Both the position numbers and the translations under genes were made by a program. Shown here piece by piece: positions 53,714 to 63,266 of a stretch of 64,000 nucleotides of DNA (the stretch's first letter is position 1; every line of letters starts with the position of its first letter). This DNA comes from Vibrio atypicus. GTDB lineage: Bacteria > Pseudomonadota > Gammaproteobacteria > Enterobacterales > Vibrionaceae. Location of the stretch: contig NZ_BLID01000011.1 in assembly GCF_009811315.1 (NCBI RefSeq), positions 1 to 64,000 on the forward strand. Direction: 5' to 3'. The notes below the pieces were generated by a model. That model saw only the letters and a program-made list of their open reading frames with translations. It was not told the origin of the DNA and searched no databases.

Positions 53714-55171
53714 TTATAGTGCTAAACCCGGGCTCAAAGTCGCAGGAAGAAGTGTCTCGCCTCCTTCCATTGATGCCATAGGGTAAGCACAATAGTCTGC
53801 CGCATAGTATGCACTAGGACGTAAATTGCCCGATGCACCAGGGCCGCCAAATGGTGCATCCCCACTTGCCCCTGTTAGCTGGCGATTGCGATTCACAATG
53901 CCCGCGCGAATATGATCAACAAAGTAATCCCATTCACTGTCATCTGTGGAAACTAAACCCGCTGAGAGACCAAAGCGCGTATCATTTGCTAACTCAACCG
54001 CTTTATCGAGTCCTTGGTAGCGAACCACTTGCAACAGTGGGCCGAAGTATTCTTCATCTGGCAGCTCAGTAATTGGCGTTACATCGATAATGCCCGGAGT
54101 AACAAATGCAGCTTGACCCGCTTTTGCTTCTAACAAGCTCTCGCCGCCAAGTTTTTGTAGTTCAGACTGCGCATTAAGGATGAAATCTGCTGCGGCTTTT
54201 GAGATCTGAGGTCCCATGAAAGGAGCAGGCTCAGCAAATGGCTGATCAACGCGAATATTCTTAGTTGCTTCAACTAACTTCACGACAAGCTGATCGCCCT
54301 TTTCTCCAACCGGAACATACAGTCGACGTGCACAAGTACAACGTTGACCGGCACTGATGAAGGCAGATTGAATAATGGTGTAGACCGTTGCATCTAAATC
54401 ACCATATTGCTCTGAGATAACCATGGGGTTATTACCGCCCATCTCAAGCGCCAGCATTTTTCCTGGTTGACCTGCAAATTGACGATGAAGAATATGACCT
54501 GTATTGGCACTACCCGTGAATAGCACTCCATCAAGACCTTTTGCGTCAGCCAGAGCAATCCCCGTCTCTTTCGCACCTTGCACTAGGTTAATTACACCTT
54601 TCGGTAAGCCTGCTTGTTCCCACAGTTTCATCGCAAACTCACCGGTTAAAGGAGTCTGCTCAGACGGCTTAAATACCACCGTATTACCTGCAAGTAAGGC
54701 CGGTACGATGTGACCATTTGGTAGATGGCCTGGGAAGTTATAAGGGCCAAACACCGCCATAACACCAAGAGGGCGATGGCGTAGAACAATTTGGTTACCA
54801 GCGGCTTCACGTTGGGCTTCACCTGTACGTTCATGGTAAGCACGAATTGAGATAGCGATTTTACCCGCCATGGCACCCGCTTCTGTACGCGTTTCCCAAA
54901 TAGGCTTACCGGTCTCTTTAGCGATAATTTCCGCAATCTGTTCGCTGTTCTCTTTCACTTTTTCAGCGAAAGCAAGTACAACGGCTTCACGATCTGCAAA
55001 GCTCAACTTCTTCCAAGTCAGAAATGCCTCTCTTGCTGCACTTACTGCTGACTCAACTTGTGCTGGTGTCGCGCTATCGCCTTGCCAGATCACTTCGTTG
55101 TTGTATGGGCTTTGTGAATCCATCGGTTCGCCTTGACCTGCGACCCATTCACCTGCAATCCAATGTGTCAT
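53714..55171 (-). CDS. astD: Succinylglutamic semialdehyde dehydrogenase
   Basis: NAD-dependent enzyme, fourth step of the arginine succinyltransferase pathway, producing N-succinylglutamate. The 485-residue aldehyde dehydrogenase has [18 protein letters not shown], the Rossmann GSANTG, the catalytic glutamate in [10 protein letters not shown] and catalytic cysteine in [13 protein letters not shown]. Third gene of astC-astA-astD, 18 bases after astA. AAGGATTT precedes the ATG. Confidence 0.97.
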   Translation of the reverse strand: MTHWIAGEWVAGQGEPMDSQSPYNNEVIWQGDSATPAQVESAVSAAREAFLTWKKLSFADREAVVLAFAEKVKENSEQIAEIIAKETGKPIWETRTEAGAMAGKIAISIRAYHERTGEAQREAAGNQIVLRHRPLGVMAVFGPYNFPGHLPNGHIVPALLAGNTVVFKPSEQTPLTGEFAMKLWEQAGLPKGVINLVQGAKETGIALADAKGLDGVLFTGSANTGHILHRQFAGQPGKMLALEMGGNNPMVISEQYGDLDATVYTIIQSAFISAGQRCTCARRLYVPVGEKGDQLVVKLVEATKNIRVDQPFAEPAPFMGPQISKAAADFILNAQSELQKLGGESLLEAKAGQAAFVTPGIIDVTPITELPDEEYFGPLLQVVRYQGLDKAVELANDTRFGLSAGLVSTDDSEWDYFVDHIRAGIVNRNRQLTGASGDAPFGGPGASGNLRPSAYYAADYCAYPMASMEGGETLLPATLSPGLAL

Positions 55172-55189
55172 GTTTTAAATCCTTTAAAT

Positions 55190-56212
55190 CTAGTGCTGAG
55201 CCAGCATACGAACAAAATCGCCATCTTGTAATTTGAGCGCTTTGGCAACCGCCGGGGATAAGATGACCGACTCTGTGGTCTGGTCATAAGCCGCTTTTGC
55301 CGCTGTCGCACGGAAATCTTCAAATGACGTATTCGAAATCAGATAATCCTGTTCATTCGAATGTTCAGCGATGGTCACTTTAGCTCGAACGGAATGACGA
55401 ACCGATTCGATATTGCGTAAATCACACTCTACCGTTGGGCCACCATCAAAAATATCAACGTAGTTACGGCAAGTGAAACCTTCACGCTCTAACAACTTAA
55501 GTGCTGGGCGCGTATTGTCATGCACTTGGCCGATCACTTCTTGCGCTTCTTTGCTCAGTAAATTGATATAAATTGGCAACTTAGGCATTAGGTCAGCGAT
55601 GAAACCTTTTTTACCAATACCCGTTAGGTAGTCGGCCATAGTGAAATCAATCGAGAAAAAGTGCTCTTGTAGCCACTGCCAAAACGGTGAGTTACCTTCA
55701 TCGTCTGATACACCACGCATCTCAGCAAAAATTGTCTTCGAGAAACGATGTGGATGCTCTGCCATCATTAAGAAACGGCATTTAGACATCAAACGACCAT
55801 TGAGACCACCACGGAATGTTGGGCGCAAAAATAACGTGCAGATTTCACTACAACCAGTGTAGTTATTACCAAACGTCAGTAGTTTAACCACGTTGTTCAC
55901 CCCTAACTTAGGCGATGAGTGAACGACGGTACTAATATGGTATGAATAAAAAGGTACGTCCCAACCAATTGAAGCTTCAATTCCGGTACAACCTGCGACT
56001 TCACCCGTTTCACTATCAAAGCCCACCATTAGGTAACCTTCATCACCAGGTTCATTGACTTCTGGCTTAGCAAAACTGTATTCAGAATGTGTAATGCGAT
56101 TAGTTAACAACTCTTCGTTAACTGGTAAAGATGTGAATCCATGACCCGACTCTACTGCACAAGTATGCAGTGCGTCGTAATCCGACATTGCGATAGGGCG
56201 AACAACCAGCAT
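55190..56212 (-). CDS. astA: Arginine N-succinyltransferase
   Basis: Transfers succinyl from succinyl-CoA to arginine, the first step of AST arginine breakdown. The 340 residues start MLVVRPIAMSDYDALHTCAVESGHGFTSLP, the family signature, with the GNAT-like core CTLFLRPTFRGGLNGRLMSKCR. A very strong AGGAGGGAG precedes the ATG. Lies 197 bp after astC, with a structured spacer between. Confidence 0.97.
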   Translation of the reverse strand: MLVVRPIAMSDYDALHTCAVESGHGFTSLPVNEELLTNRITHSEYSFAKPEVNEPGDEGYLMVGFDSETGEVAGCTGIEASIGWDVPFYSYHISTVVHSSPKLGVNNVVKLLTFGNNYTGCSEICTLFLRPTFRGGLNGRLMSKCRFLMMAEHPHRFSKTIFAEMRGVSDDEGNSPFWQWLQEHFFSIDFTMADYLTGIGKKGFIADLMPKLPIYINLLSKEAQEVIGQVHDNTRPALKLLEREGFTCRNYVDIFDGGPTVECDLRNIESVRHSVRAKVTIAEHSNEQDYLISNTSFEDFRATAAKAAYDQTTESVILSPAVAKALKLQDGDFVRMLAQH

Positions 56213-56238
56213 CGAAACTCCCTCCTGATGCGTGAACG

Positions 56239-56396
56239 CTAGTACTCATTGGTTATCTATTTATACTTTGACTTAGTCATTCCCTACGGTAAGAAATGAA
56301 CATGATAGGGAACCTCTTAACGCGGTGCTGGAGATCCCCAACTCGGTCGTGTATCCCTTTTGAGGATGACACTGCTTATATCGATATGAGTACTAG
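56239..56396. repeat. Structured intergenic element between astC and astA
   Basis: The spacer is bounded by an exact 11-bp inverted repeat: CTAGTACTCAT at 56239-56249 and ATGAGTACTAG at 56386-56396. Inside is a second pair, TTCCCTA (56280-56286) and TAGGGAA (56306-56312), and a palindromic-looking GGAGATCCCC. It is within the transcribed ast unit. It resembles dispersed intergenic repeats of Vibrio in layout, but copy number cannot be tested here. Confidence 0.55.
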
Positions 56397-56409
56397 ACTA
56401 GGTTATGTT

Positions 56410-57624
56410 TTATTTAACTAGGGTCGCTAGAGCTTTATCTAGACGAGCTAATCCTTCTTCCACTTCTTCTTTGCTAATCACCAATGACGGCGTAAAACGA
56501 ACCACGTTTACGCCTGCGACAAGCACCATCAGGCCTTCTTTGCCCGCAGCAACCAATACATCACGAGCACGGCCTTGCCATTCATCATTCAGAGCAGCAC
56601 CTAAAAGCAGGCCTTTACCACGAACTTCAGCAAAGATTTGGTATTTATCGTTCAGTTTAGCCAATCCCTCACGGAATAGAGCTTCACGTTCTGCAACACC
56701 CGCTAAAGTTTCAGGTGCGCTAACCACATCAACCACCGCTTCTGCTACCGCACACGCGAGTGGATTACCACCGTATGTTGAACCATGTGTACCCACTTTA
56801 AGATGCTTAGATAGTTCAGTCGTTGTCAGCATGGCACCAATAGGGAAACCGCCACCAAGAGATTTCGCTGTACTTAGAATATCAGGCGTCACACCAAGAC
56901 CTTGGTATGCGTAGAAGTGACCAGTACGGCCGTTACCAGTTTGAACTTCATCAAAGATAAGCAGCGCGTTGTGTTTGTCACACAATTCACGAACTGTTTG
57001 AGCAAATTCATCCGTTGGAGAAATGATGCCGCCTTCACCTTGTAGCGGCTCCATCATGACAGCACAAGTGCGATCGGAGATATGCGCTTTTAGGGCTTCA
57101 ACGTCATTGTATGGCAGGTGAGTAACATCACCAGGCTTAGGACCAAAGCCGTCAGAATATGCTGCTTGACCACCGACGGTCACGGTAAAAAACGTACGGC
57201 CGTGGAAGCCTTGTTTAAATGCGATGATTTCTGATTTTTCAGGACCAAACTCATCTGCTGCGTAACGACGAGCAAGCTTCAATGCTGCTTCATTCGCTTC
57301 TGCACCAGAGTTTGCAAAGAAGACTTTTTCCGCAAAACAAACATCAGTCAGCTTTTTCGCCAGACGAAGTGCAGGTTCGTTAGTCATTACATTGCTTAAG
57401 TGCCATAGTTTCTGGCCTTGCTCAGTTAATGCATTGACCATGGCTGGGTGACAATGACCTAAACAGCTCACGGCAATACCACCAGCAAAATCAATGTATT
57501 CTTTGCCTTGCTGATCCCAAACGCGAGCACCCTCGCCTTTCACAGGAATCATTTCCATTGGGTTATAACAAGGTACCATTACCTCATCAAACAAACCGCG
57601 TTCTACGTTATTTTCTACAGTCAT
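56410..57624 (-). CDS. argD: Acetylornithine/succinylornithine aminotransferase
   Basis: PLP enzyme serving arginine synthesis (ArgD) and, as AstC, arginine breakdown. The 404 residues show [36 protein letters not shown], the cofactor aspartate in [15 protein letters not shown] and the PLP lysine in [15 protein letters not shown]. The ATG at 57624 follows AGAAGGGAA; the 23-codon extension upstream is not family-like. Placement ahead of astA-astD favours the breakdown role, and the gene could serve both pathways. An ARG-box-like sequence lies upstream. Confidence 0.93.
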   Translation of the reverse strand: MTVENNVERGLFDEVMVPCYNPMEMIPVKGEGARVWDQQGKEYIDFAGGIAVSCLGHCHPAMVNALTEQGQKLWHLSNVMTNEPALRLAKKLTDVCFAEKVFFANSGAEANEAALKLARRYAADEFGPEKSEIIAFKQGFHGRTFFTVTVGGQAAYSDGFGPKPGDVTHLPYNDVEALKAHISDRTCAVMMEPLQGEGGIISPTDEFAQTVRELCDKHNALLIFDEVQTGNGRTGHFYAYQGLGVTPDILSTAKSLGGGFPIGAMLTTTELSKHLKVGTHGSTYGGNPLACAVAEAVVDVVSAPETLAGVAEREALFREGLAKLNDKYQIFAEVRGKGLLLGAALNDEWQGRARDVLVAAGKEGLMVLVAGVNVVRFTPSLVISKEEVEEGLARLDKALATLVK

Positions 57625-58136
57625 TGCACATTCCCTTCTCGATACCGCATGCCTAGCGAATATGGTGTCCTTACTTTCTAAAAACGAAAGCAAATATTGT
57701 TTTGCTTTTGAGCAATTACGGCATTGTATTTACAAATAATTAACCATTTCAATAGTGATTTATGCTTTTTATTCACCATCAAAAAGTCGAATAGTCATCA
57801 CGTATGAGTATTTATGCATCAAGCAATCACTTTTATGAAGCAATATATTCTTATAACAAAGATAAGCTATGGTTAAGCATAGACGCAGTAAGGGCTGAAA
57901 GGCAGGGATAGCAAAGTCTACGAATAATTTTTCACATAATATCCGCAGCAATGAATATGAAAGAAATGTTAAGAAAAGTGATCGCAGTCAGGTTTTCTAA
58001 CTCAGCTTCATACGTCAAGATAGGAAGCTGACGTCAAAAAACCGACACAGCTAACACAACAAATGAATGACACTTGTATCATTTATAAAAATAATGCGAT
58101 ATTGCAACTCCAATTAACAACTCAATAACTAAAATC
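57625..58136. other. Intergenic region between argD and the small lipoprotein gene
   Basis: 512 bp of A/T-rich DNA between divergent genes. It contains an ARG-box-like sequence at 57803-57820 and no credible gene; a 60-codon minus-strand frame at 57769-57951 overlaps that site and has no ribosome binding site. No terminator was seen. Confidence 0.55.
57803..57820. promoter_or_regulatory. ARG-box-like sequence (possible ArgR site)
   Basis: TATGAGTATTTATGCATC matches the ArgR core TGAATWWWWATTCA at 12 of 14 positions with symmetric changes. ArgR sites usually occur as pairs; the neighbouring 18-bp positions match only weakly. Lies about 180 bp before the argD/astC start. Confidence 0.4.
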
Positions 58137-58517
58137 ATGAAATTAAAAGCACTTTTACTTATTTCAACGTTAGCTTTTGTTGGCTGTAAGTCTACAGATG
58201 TTACGCAGTTAAACACTATGGCAAAACCTGAAACTATCGCTCAAGCAAAAGAAGAATTGGGTCAATACGATTATCTAAACGTTACAGACAATGGCGTAAT
58301 TGTCTATACTGAACGTGTCGCTTCCGGCTATCGATGGAAGAGTGCCAACATTAAAGAGATAAGCTATCGCATAGCATGCGAAAACTTAGGCTGGTACGTA
58401 GAAAGTGGTATGATTGTACGTATGCAATTTAAAGGTCAAGGCGGTCAAACTCGTGACTATGATTACACTCGTTGCCTAACTGAAGTGCCAACAGATCTAT
58501 ACGAATCAAAAAGCTAG
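58137..58517 (+). CDS. Small predicted lipoprotein of unknown function
   Basis: A 126-residue protein with a signal peptide and lipobox FVGC (Cys17). The mature part has a Tyr-rich beta-like character (YDYLNVTDNGVIVYTERVASGYRWKSANIKEISYRIACENLGW) and two further cysteines that may pair. I do not recognise the family. The ribosome binding site is weak. It lies between argD and pabA, convergent with pabA. Confidence 0.75.
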   Translation: MKLKALLLISTLAFVGCKSTDVTQLNTMAKPETIAQAKEELGQYDYLNVTDNGVIVYTERVASGYRWKSANIKEISYRIACENLGWYVESGMIVRMQFKGQGGQTRDYDYTRCLTEVPTDLYESKS

Positions 58518-58541
58518 CTGAGATAACTGCGGCACGACTAA

Positions 58542-59120
58542 CTAACGCCTTAAGAAATTGGCGAGTAGCTCGTGCCCTTGTTCAGTTTTAATCGATTCAG
58601 GATGAAACTGCACCGCATCAATCGGCAAGCTCTTATGTTGATAGCCCATAATCTCATCCATTGCTCCATCTTCTAGCACTGTCCAAGCGGTCAATTCAAA
58701 GCAATCAGGCAACGTGCCATTTTTGACAACTAAAGAGTGATAACGAGTGACCGTTAGTGGGTTATTCAAGCCCTTAAATACACTATGATCGTTATGACGG
58801 ATAGGAGACGTTTTACCATGCATCACCTGACGAGCACGCACCACTTCCCCTCCAAACACTTGCGCGATAGCTTGATGGCCTAAACAAACCCCCAAAATCG
58901 GCAGTTTACCCGCAAAATACTCTATCGCTTGCAATGAGATACCCGCTTCATTTGGCGTACATGGCCCAGGGGAGATAACAAGGTGGGAGGGGCTCAGTAC
59001 CTCAATACCTGCAATATCAATTTCATCATTACGTACCACTTTGACCTCTATGCCCAGTTCACAAAAGTACTGGTAGAGGTTGTAAGTAAAAGAGTCGTAA
59101 TTATCGATAATTAACAGCAT
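58542..59120 (-). CDS. pabA: Aminodeoxychorismate/anthranilate synthase component II
   Basis: Glutamine amidotransferase supplying ammonia for p-aminobenzoate (folate) synthesis. The 192-residue class I domain has the nucleophile in [11 protein letters not shown] and the His/Glu pair in VQFHPES. Position upstream of argD matches pabA in other gammaproteobacteria; a trpG role cannot be excluded as no trpE is near. Confidence 0.93.
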   Translation of the reverse strand: MLLIIDNYDSFTYNLYQYFCELGIEVKVVRNDEIDIAGIEVLSPSHLVISPGPCTPNEAGISLQAIEYFAGKLPILGVCLGHQAIAQVFGGEVVRARQVMHGKTSPIRHNDHSVFKGLNNPLTVTRYHSLVVKNGTLPDCFELTAWTVLEDGAMDEIMGYQHKSLPIDAVQFHPESIKTEQGHELLANFLRR

Positions 59121-59198
59121 GGCTTTAAACTAGCGTTGATAAGTTTCTGATTAAGGCGGTATTGTGCAGTAAGAAGAAGGAAAGGCAAGAGCAAGCGA

Positions 59199-59227
59199 TA
59201 AAAATAAGGTCAACTATAGCTGACCTT
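59199..59227 (-). terminator. Probable terminator of the endonuclease I gene
   Basis: A 7-bp stem AAGGTCA / TGACCTT (59206-59212 with 59221-59227), extendable inward, followed on the minus strand by ATTTTTATC, 38 bases past the stop. Confidence 0.65.
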
Positions 59228-59265
59228 AATGATTTACACCTTGCCTAAGTAAGGCCACTGTATAT

Positions 59266-60153
59266 TTACTGTGTACAATCTTTTGCAAAAATACTCTCTA
59301 CCCATTGAGGGTTATCTACAAACGGATTGCGGTTGCCTTGAATAATTTGAATTTTAGAGTTACGGTCAAACTCAAACTGATTCACAGGATCTTGCTGATT
59401 CCACTTCAACAAAGTACATACATTACCCAGTGCAGTACCATTGTCTGTTAATGATGGTACCAACTCGAGATCTGGAGTTTTAGGATCATTACCTTCGTAA
59501 CGAGTGGCCATGTAGAACATCATACGCGCTACATCTCCTTTCACTTCATCTCTTGGTTCAAATGAGTTGGTCGCTTTCTTATTCCCTGGAGCCTCTGTGA
59601 GTTCAACCCCACCTTCATCAAATTCTAAATTGCCGCGAGCACTGTTTACACTTTCATCAGTTGGTCTCAGGTGGTGAATATCTGTGTAAGCATAAGCACC
59701 TTTATCATTAAAACCACCATTAGATTTCGGGTAGGTATGTTCACGGTTCCAATTATCTTGCCCCAGACTACCTTGACCGGTTTTTTGGCCTTTTGCTTGT
59801 GAACGACCACTGTACATCAAAATAACATTATTGCTGTTATTTGGATCTTCATCCGTTATATCCAAGGCATCCCATACGTCAAAGCTACTCGATGAATAAG
59901 GAAGTTTAGTAATCCCTGTCGAAATAATGGCGTTCAAAGCAGCCTTTAACTCATCCCCACCTTTATTAAGAGCACTATCGTAATAGCCATTAGGGTTATA
60001 TATTTCACCGGGTGGGACAGGAGGGTCAATGATTTCTGTTTGGCAAGTCATACTAGGAAGCCCACCAACTGCATGCGGATCATGTGCTTGTTCATAAGCG
60101 GCATTGGCACTGAAGGCACATGAAATCAATATCGTAAGTAACGTTCTTTTCAT
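59266..60153 (-). CDS. Secreted endonuclease I family protein
   Basis: A 295-residue exported nuclease. The signal peptide ends SANA (about residue 18). The beta-beta-alpha metal motif is WNREHTYPKSNGG with the general-base His, then DIHHLRPTDESVNSARGNLEFD with the metal-binding residues. It resembles E. coli EndA and Vibrio Dns. It starts 47 bases after the stop of the ExeM-like gene, on the same strand, with a G/C-rich hairpin just upstream of its ATG. It may be co-expressed with it. Confidence 0.88.
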   Translation of the reverse strand: MKRTLLTILISCAFSANAAYEQAHDPHAVGGLPSMTCQTEIIDPPVPPGEIYNPNGYYDSALNKGGDELKAALNAIISTGITKLPYSSSSFDVWDALDITDEDPNNSNNVILMYSGRSQAKGQKTGQGSLGQDNWNREHTYPKSNGGFNDKGAYAYTDIHHLRPTDESVNSARGNLEFDEGGVELTEAPGNKKATNSFEPRDEVKGDVARMMFYMATRYEGNDPKTPDLELVPSLTDNGTALGNVCTLLKWNQQDPVNQFEFDRNSKIQIIQGNRNPFVDNPQWVESIFAKDCTQ

Positions 60154-60163
60154 AGTTTGATTT

Positions 60164-60179
60164 GGGAGGAAGTCCCCCC
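60164..60179 (-). promoter_or_regulatory. Hairpin ahead of the endonuclease I start
   Basis: GGGGGG / CCTCCC (one G-T pair, loop ACTT, read on the minus strand) ends ten bases before the endonuclease I ATG. It lacks a T run, so it is not a terminator, and it occupies the place of a ribosome binding site. Confidence 0.4.
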
Positions 60180-60200
60180 ACTCCTAAATACTGTAAACAA

Positions 60201-63149
60201 TTACGCTTTGAACTTGCGGCGCAAGAAACCAAGACCTAACAAAGCAAGCCATCCAGCTAGGCCGGTACTACCTGCTCCCTCATTGTCATTATCAGCCTTT
60301 TCCACAACATTGATTCGAGTAGTTGCAATTGTTTCCCCATCAATGGTTGTTCTAACGCTGTACTCTCCAAGTTCTAATCCCTCAGCAAAATTAACCTCAG
60401 TCCATCCCAAAGCAATTTCAAATTCATCCAACGTATCTTTAGCCACCATAGAAGAGGTTGCTACATAGCTTGTAATAGCATTGCTAATGGATACTGACAC
60501 TTCATCACCAACTTTAAGATAAGCACCATTAGCCATAGTCAGATCAACAAAGTGTTTGAAGCTTTGACCTACTACGGGTGTTGACACTCTAGGTTCATTA
60601 ATGGGTTCTGAAGGAAGCTCGATTGGAGTTCCTGGGACAATAGGGTTACTTGGGTCAGGAGGGTAAATTGGATCAACTGGCTCTAAAGGTTTACCGTCAA
60701 AAGCTATAGAAACAACGACAGGGTCATGTACAGCTGCGCGGTAAACATCTTGGTACTGTTGGCCTAAACTATTGCTGTATGCCAATACGCTCGATTCAGC
60801 AGCGTTGATATTCCATTGCACCGCATCAACCACCAAGGATTTCAAACCTGGAGAGGTTAGGATGTAATCTAGGCTTCCTTGTCCATCGTTATGAACGGCG
60901 TTGTATCCTTTAGTATCTAAAATTGCTAATACATTTTCATAGCCATATTGAATATCTATAACTTCCCCATCTTCACCTTGAAGTGGCATATCTGCTACAA
61001 AAGTGGAAGAGGCAGTCTTAATTTCATAATTTTCCGGAACTGCATTACGGTTGGTCAATACCGAGATAGGATCCTCGTTGAGAAAAGCGTTCAAACTTCC
61101 TAATATCACCTTTTCACCCGGTATGGCCTGCAGTTGTTGACCTAAGTAATCAGCCGCTGATACGCGCAGCTCAGCACACTTACCTTGCAGACTTTCTGAG
61201 TCGTCTTCAAGACAGGTTTGTTGCTTATCAACAAAGTCGCTTACGGCAACCGTTAATACTTCATCGCGATCTTTGAAGTTAAAGGTCGCTATAACGCTCG
61301 CCGCTTGTTCAGCAATGATTTCACCAGCTACCTGCTTTGGCATGTCGGCAACTTTTAAGGACTCAAGCCCTACCTTGCTAGCCTTAAAAATCAGATAGTT
61401 TGCAGAAACCAATTCACCTACCTGATCAAGACCTTGTGCACTAGCGATATGATAGTGACTGCTTTCATCTAGATTCTTATTTAGCTCACTAACTAAATGT
61501 CCTATAGCAGAAGACGCTGATAAACCATTATTCTCAACTTCTACTAAACCAACAATGTCAGCATCTAGACCTATCAGCGCATTAACTAGCTTTGATGTTT
61601 GAACTTCAAACTGTGTTAAATCAGCGGAGCTTTCGATCAACTGCCCACCATTGGCTAAGTTGGCTTCCCCCCCAAATGGGCTATTAAAGTAGCCACCAGT
61701 ATTAAACGTCGCTAGTTTAATATCACCACTCTTTAGATTCGGTTTGTCGTGACGACTATTTCCGTTCGTAACAAAAGTCCCATTGTTCGCTTGTTCTGTT
61801 ACATACAGACGATAATCTGAATAGGAATAACCTAAAACGCCTTGTAATTGATTAGCGCGGTCTCCTACACGAATGTAGTCTTCCGTAGAGCCATTTTGGT
61901 CTGCGTCACTTTTTGCAAAGTCTGGATACCAAGATGGTAAACCAACGATGTCCTTCTCAAAGGATTCCACAACAAGACGGTAGTCTTCATTACAATCAGC
62001 AGTTTTAGCCGCATCATCTGAACTCGGGAAAAACTTCTGGTTGGGGTGAACGCTCGCATGCCCTTTACTTAGTACCATATTGTAGCGTTGCGGCCCCTCA
62101 TCTAGGCTATAGCTTCGAGAAACCCGCATCTCTAGCATAGAGTTGATATTGATCAACATGCCTTCATGGCGCTCGAGGGTGAAGTCAAACTCCTTATCAC
62201 TGGACAATTCAGTCAAATCAGCAGCAGTAATCGAGCCTGTTCCAACTTGCTTAATTTGACTAGCAAGAATCTGTGTCCAACCATAGCACTCCTCTACAGG
62301 TCCAACCACTTCAACTTTGTAACCAACTTTTAATCCCGACACATCCGCAGCTACAAAGATACCGTCGGAAGTTCTAGCATCATTGTCTGGTACTTCATCC
62401 TGCATGTAGAAGCCAAGACGCTCACCTTGATCGAGTTCATTGCTCTGGATAGCGGTAATCACGCCAATAACGGTAAACACTTCATCTGAAACAAACTTTC
62501 CATTCAGAGGGTCTGTATAAGGTGAAGCCCAAGAGCTTCCTTGCAGTTCACCAATTAAAGAAGCTGGAGAAGGCTCAGGGTCGGGATCTGGTGTAGGGTT
62601 CGGATCTGGATCTGGGTTTGGAGGCGCCACGCCATCCACATTCCCAAGTCCATCATAGTTTCCATCTCCCGCATCTTTCCAATCGCTAGCTTCAAAAGAC
62701 ATGGATGGAGTACTTGGATTAATACGTTGTAGAGAGGCATCTTCAAACACATCCGTTGCATCTTTACCGAGGTGACCAATGAGATCAATATTCCCCCCCT
62801 CTTTTGCTAAAGCTACCGCATCTCCCCCTTTTCCGTTAAAAGCGAGTGCTTCTACTTGGTCCACTATGCTAGTTAATTTTCCTGCTAACTGACTGTGCGC
62901 CACAACATACACGCCACTAGCCTCTAAAGTTCCGGAAAGGGCGATCTTAATCGTCTGAGGGTTGGAGCCAGTTTGGTTGTTATATTGGATAAGGGAATAC
63001 CGGGACAGGTCTACAGGAGCTGAACTATTGTTGTACAACTCTACTGCTTTATCATTTCCGTTTTCAACGATTTCTGTAATCAGAACATTTGCGTCTACAG
63101 CCGGAACAACAGCTACACTTATAGCTGCCGCTAAGATACTTTTTTTCAT
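60201..63149 (-). CDS. ExeM/Xds-like secreted protein with degenerate nuclease domain and GlyGly-CTERM
   Basis: A 982-residue exported protein. Domains in order: signal peptide (to about residue 20), lamin-tail domain (about 21-140), Pro/Asp linker, OB-fold region (about 200-450), endonuclease/exonuclease/phosphatase domain (about 470-820), Pro-rich linker, a beta domain and a GlyGly-CTERM tail (GSTGLAGWLALLGLGFLRRKFKA). ExeM-type motifs are altered: NHFKSKG reads SDFVDKQ (637-643), GDxN reads GSLN (684-687), LDHAL reads LDYIL, SDHDPV reads AVHDPV (806-811). It may not be an active nuclease. ATG 63149 gives the signal peptide; GTG is three codons earlier. Confidence 0.85.
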   Translation of the reverse strand: MKKSILAAAISVAVVPAVDANVLITEIVENGNDKAVELYNNSSAPVDLSRYSLIQYNNQTGSNPQTIKIALSGTLEASGVYVVAHSQLAGKLTSIVDQVEALAFNGKGGDAVALAKEGGNIDLIGHLGKDATDVFEDASLQRINPSTPSMSFEASDWKDAGDGNYDGLGNVDGVAPPNPDPDPNPTPDPDPEPSPASLIGELQGSSWASPYTDPLNGKFVSDEVFTVIGVITAIQSNELDQGERLGFYMQDEVPDNDARTSDGIFVAADVSGLKVGYKVEVVGPVEECYGWTQILASQIKQVGTGSITAADLTELSSDKEFDFTLERHEGMLININSMLEMRVSRSYSLDEGPQRYNMVLSKGHASVHPNQKFFPSSDDAAKTADCNEDYRLVVESFEKDIVGLPSWYPDFAKSDADQNGSTEDYIRVGDRANQLQGVLGYSYSDYRLYVTEQANNGTFVTNGNSRHDKPNLKSGDIKLATFNTGGYFNSPFGGEANLANGGQLIESSADLTQFEVQTSKLVNALIGLDADIVGLVEVENNGLSASSAIGHLVSELNKNLDESSHYHIASAQGLDQVGELVSANYLIFKASKVGLESLKVADMPKQVAGEIIAEQAASVIATFNFKDRDEVLTVAVSDFVDKQQTCLEDDSESLQGKCAELRVSAADYLGQQLQAIPGEKVILGSLNAFLNEDPISVLTNRNAVPENYEIKTASSTFVADMPLQGEDGEVIDIQYGYENVLAILDTKGYNAVHNDGQGSLDYILTSPGLKSLVVDAVQWNINAAESSVLAYSNSLGQQYQDVYRAAVHDPVVVSIAFDGKPLEPVDPIYPPDPSNPIVPGTPIELPSEPINEPRVSTPVVGQSFKHFVDLTMANGAYLKVGDEVSVSISNAITSYVATSSMVAKDTLDEFEIALGWTEVNFAEGLELGEYSVRTTIDGETIATTRINVVEKADNDNEGAGSTGLAGWLALLGLGFLRRKFKA

Positions 63150-63222
63150 TGTTAGCACTCACTGGTAACAAAGTAATGACTCTAAAGTGCTGAAATTGAG
63201 TTAACACTCTAATTTCAGCAAT

Positions 63223-63254
63223 AAAAAAGGGGCTAGTGCAGATGCACTAGCCCC
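63223..63254 (-). terminator. Terminator of the cut-off nuclease gene
   Basis: An 11-bp stem GGGGCTAGTGC / GCACTAGCCCC (63229-63239 with 63244-63254) followed by TTTTTT on the minus strand, 12 bases past the stop of the gene at 63267. Confidence 0.93.
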
Positions 63255-63266
63255 CAAGTCGAACAA

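Noticed and set aside
57769-57951. 60-codon minus-strand frame ahead of argD
   Set aside because: Overlaps the putative ArgR site, no ribosome binding site, low-complexity hydrophobic product.
62555-62788. Repeat-like tract within the ExeM-like gene (Pro/Asp codons)
   Set aside because: It is an in-frame Pro/Asp linker between domains, not a DNA repeat array.
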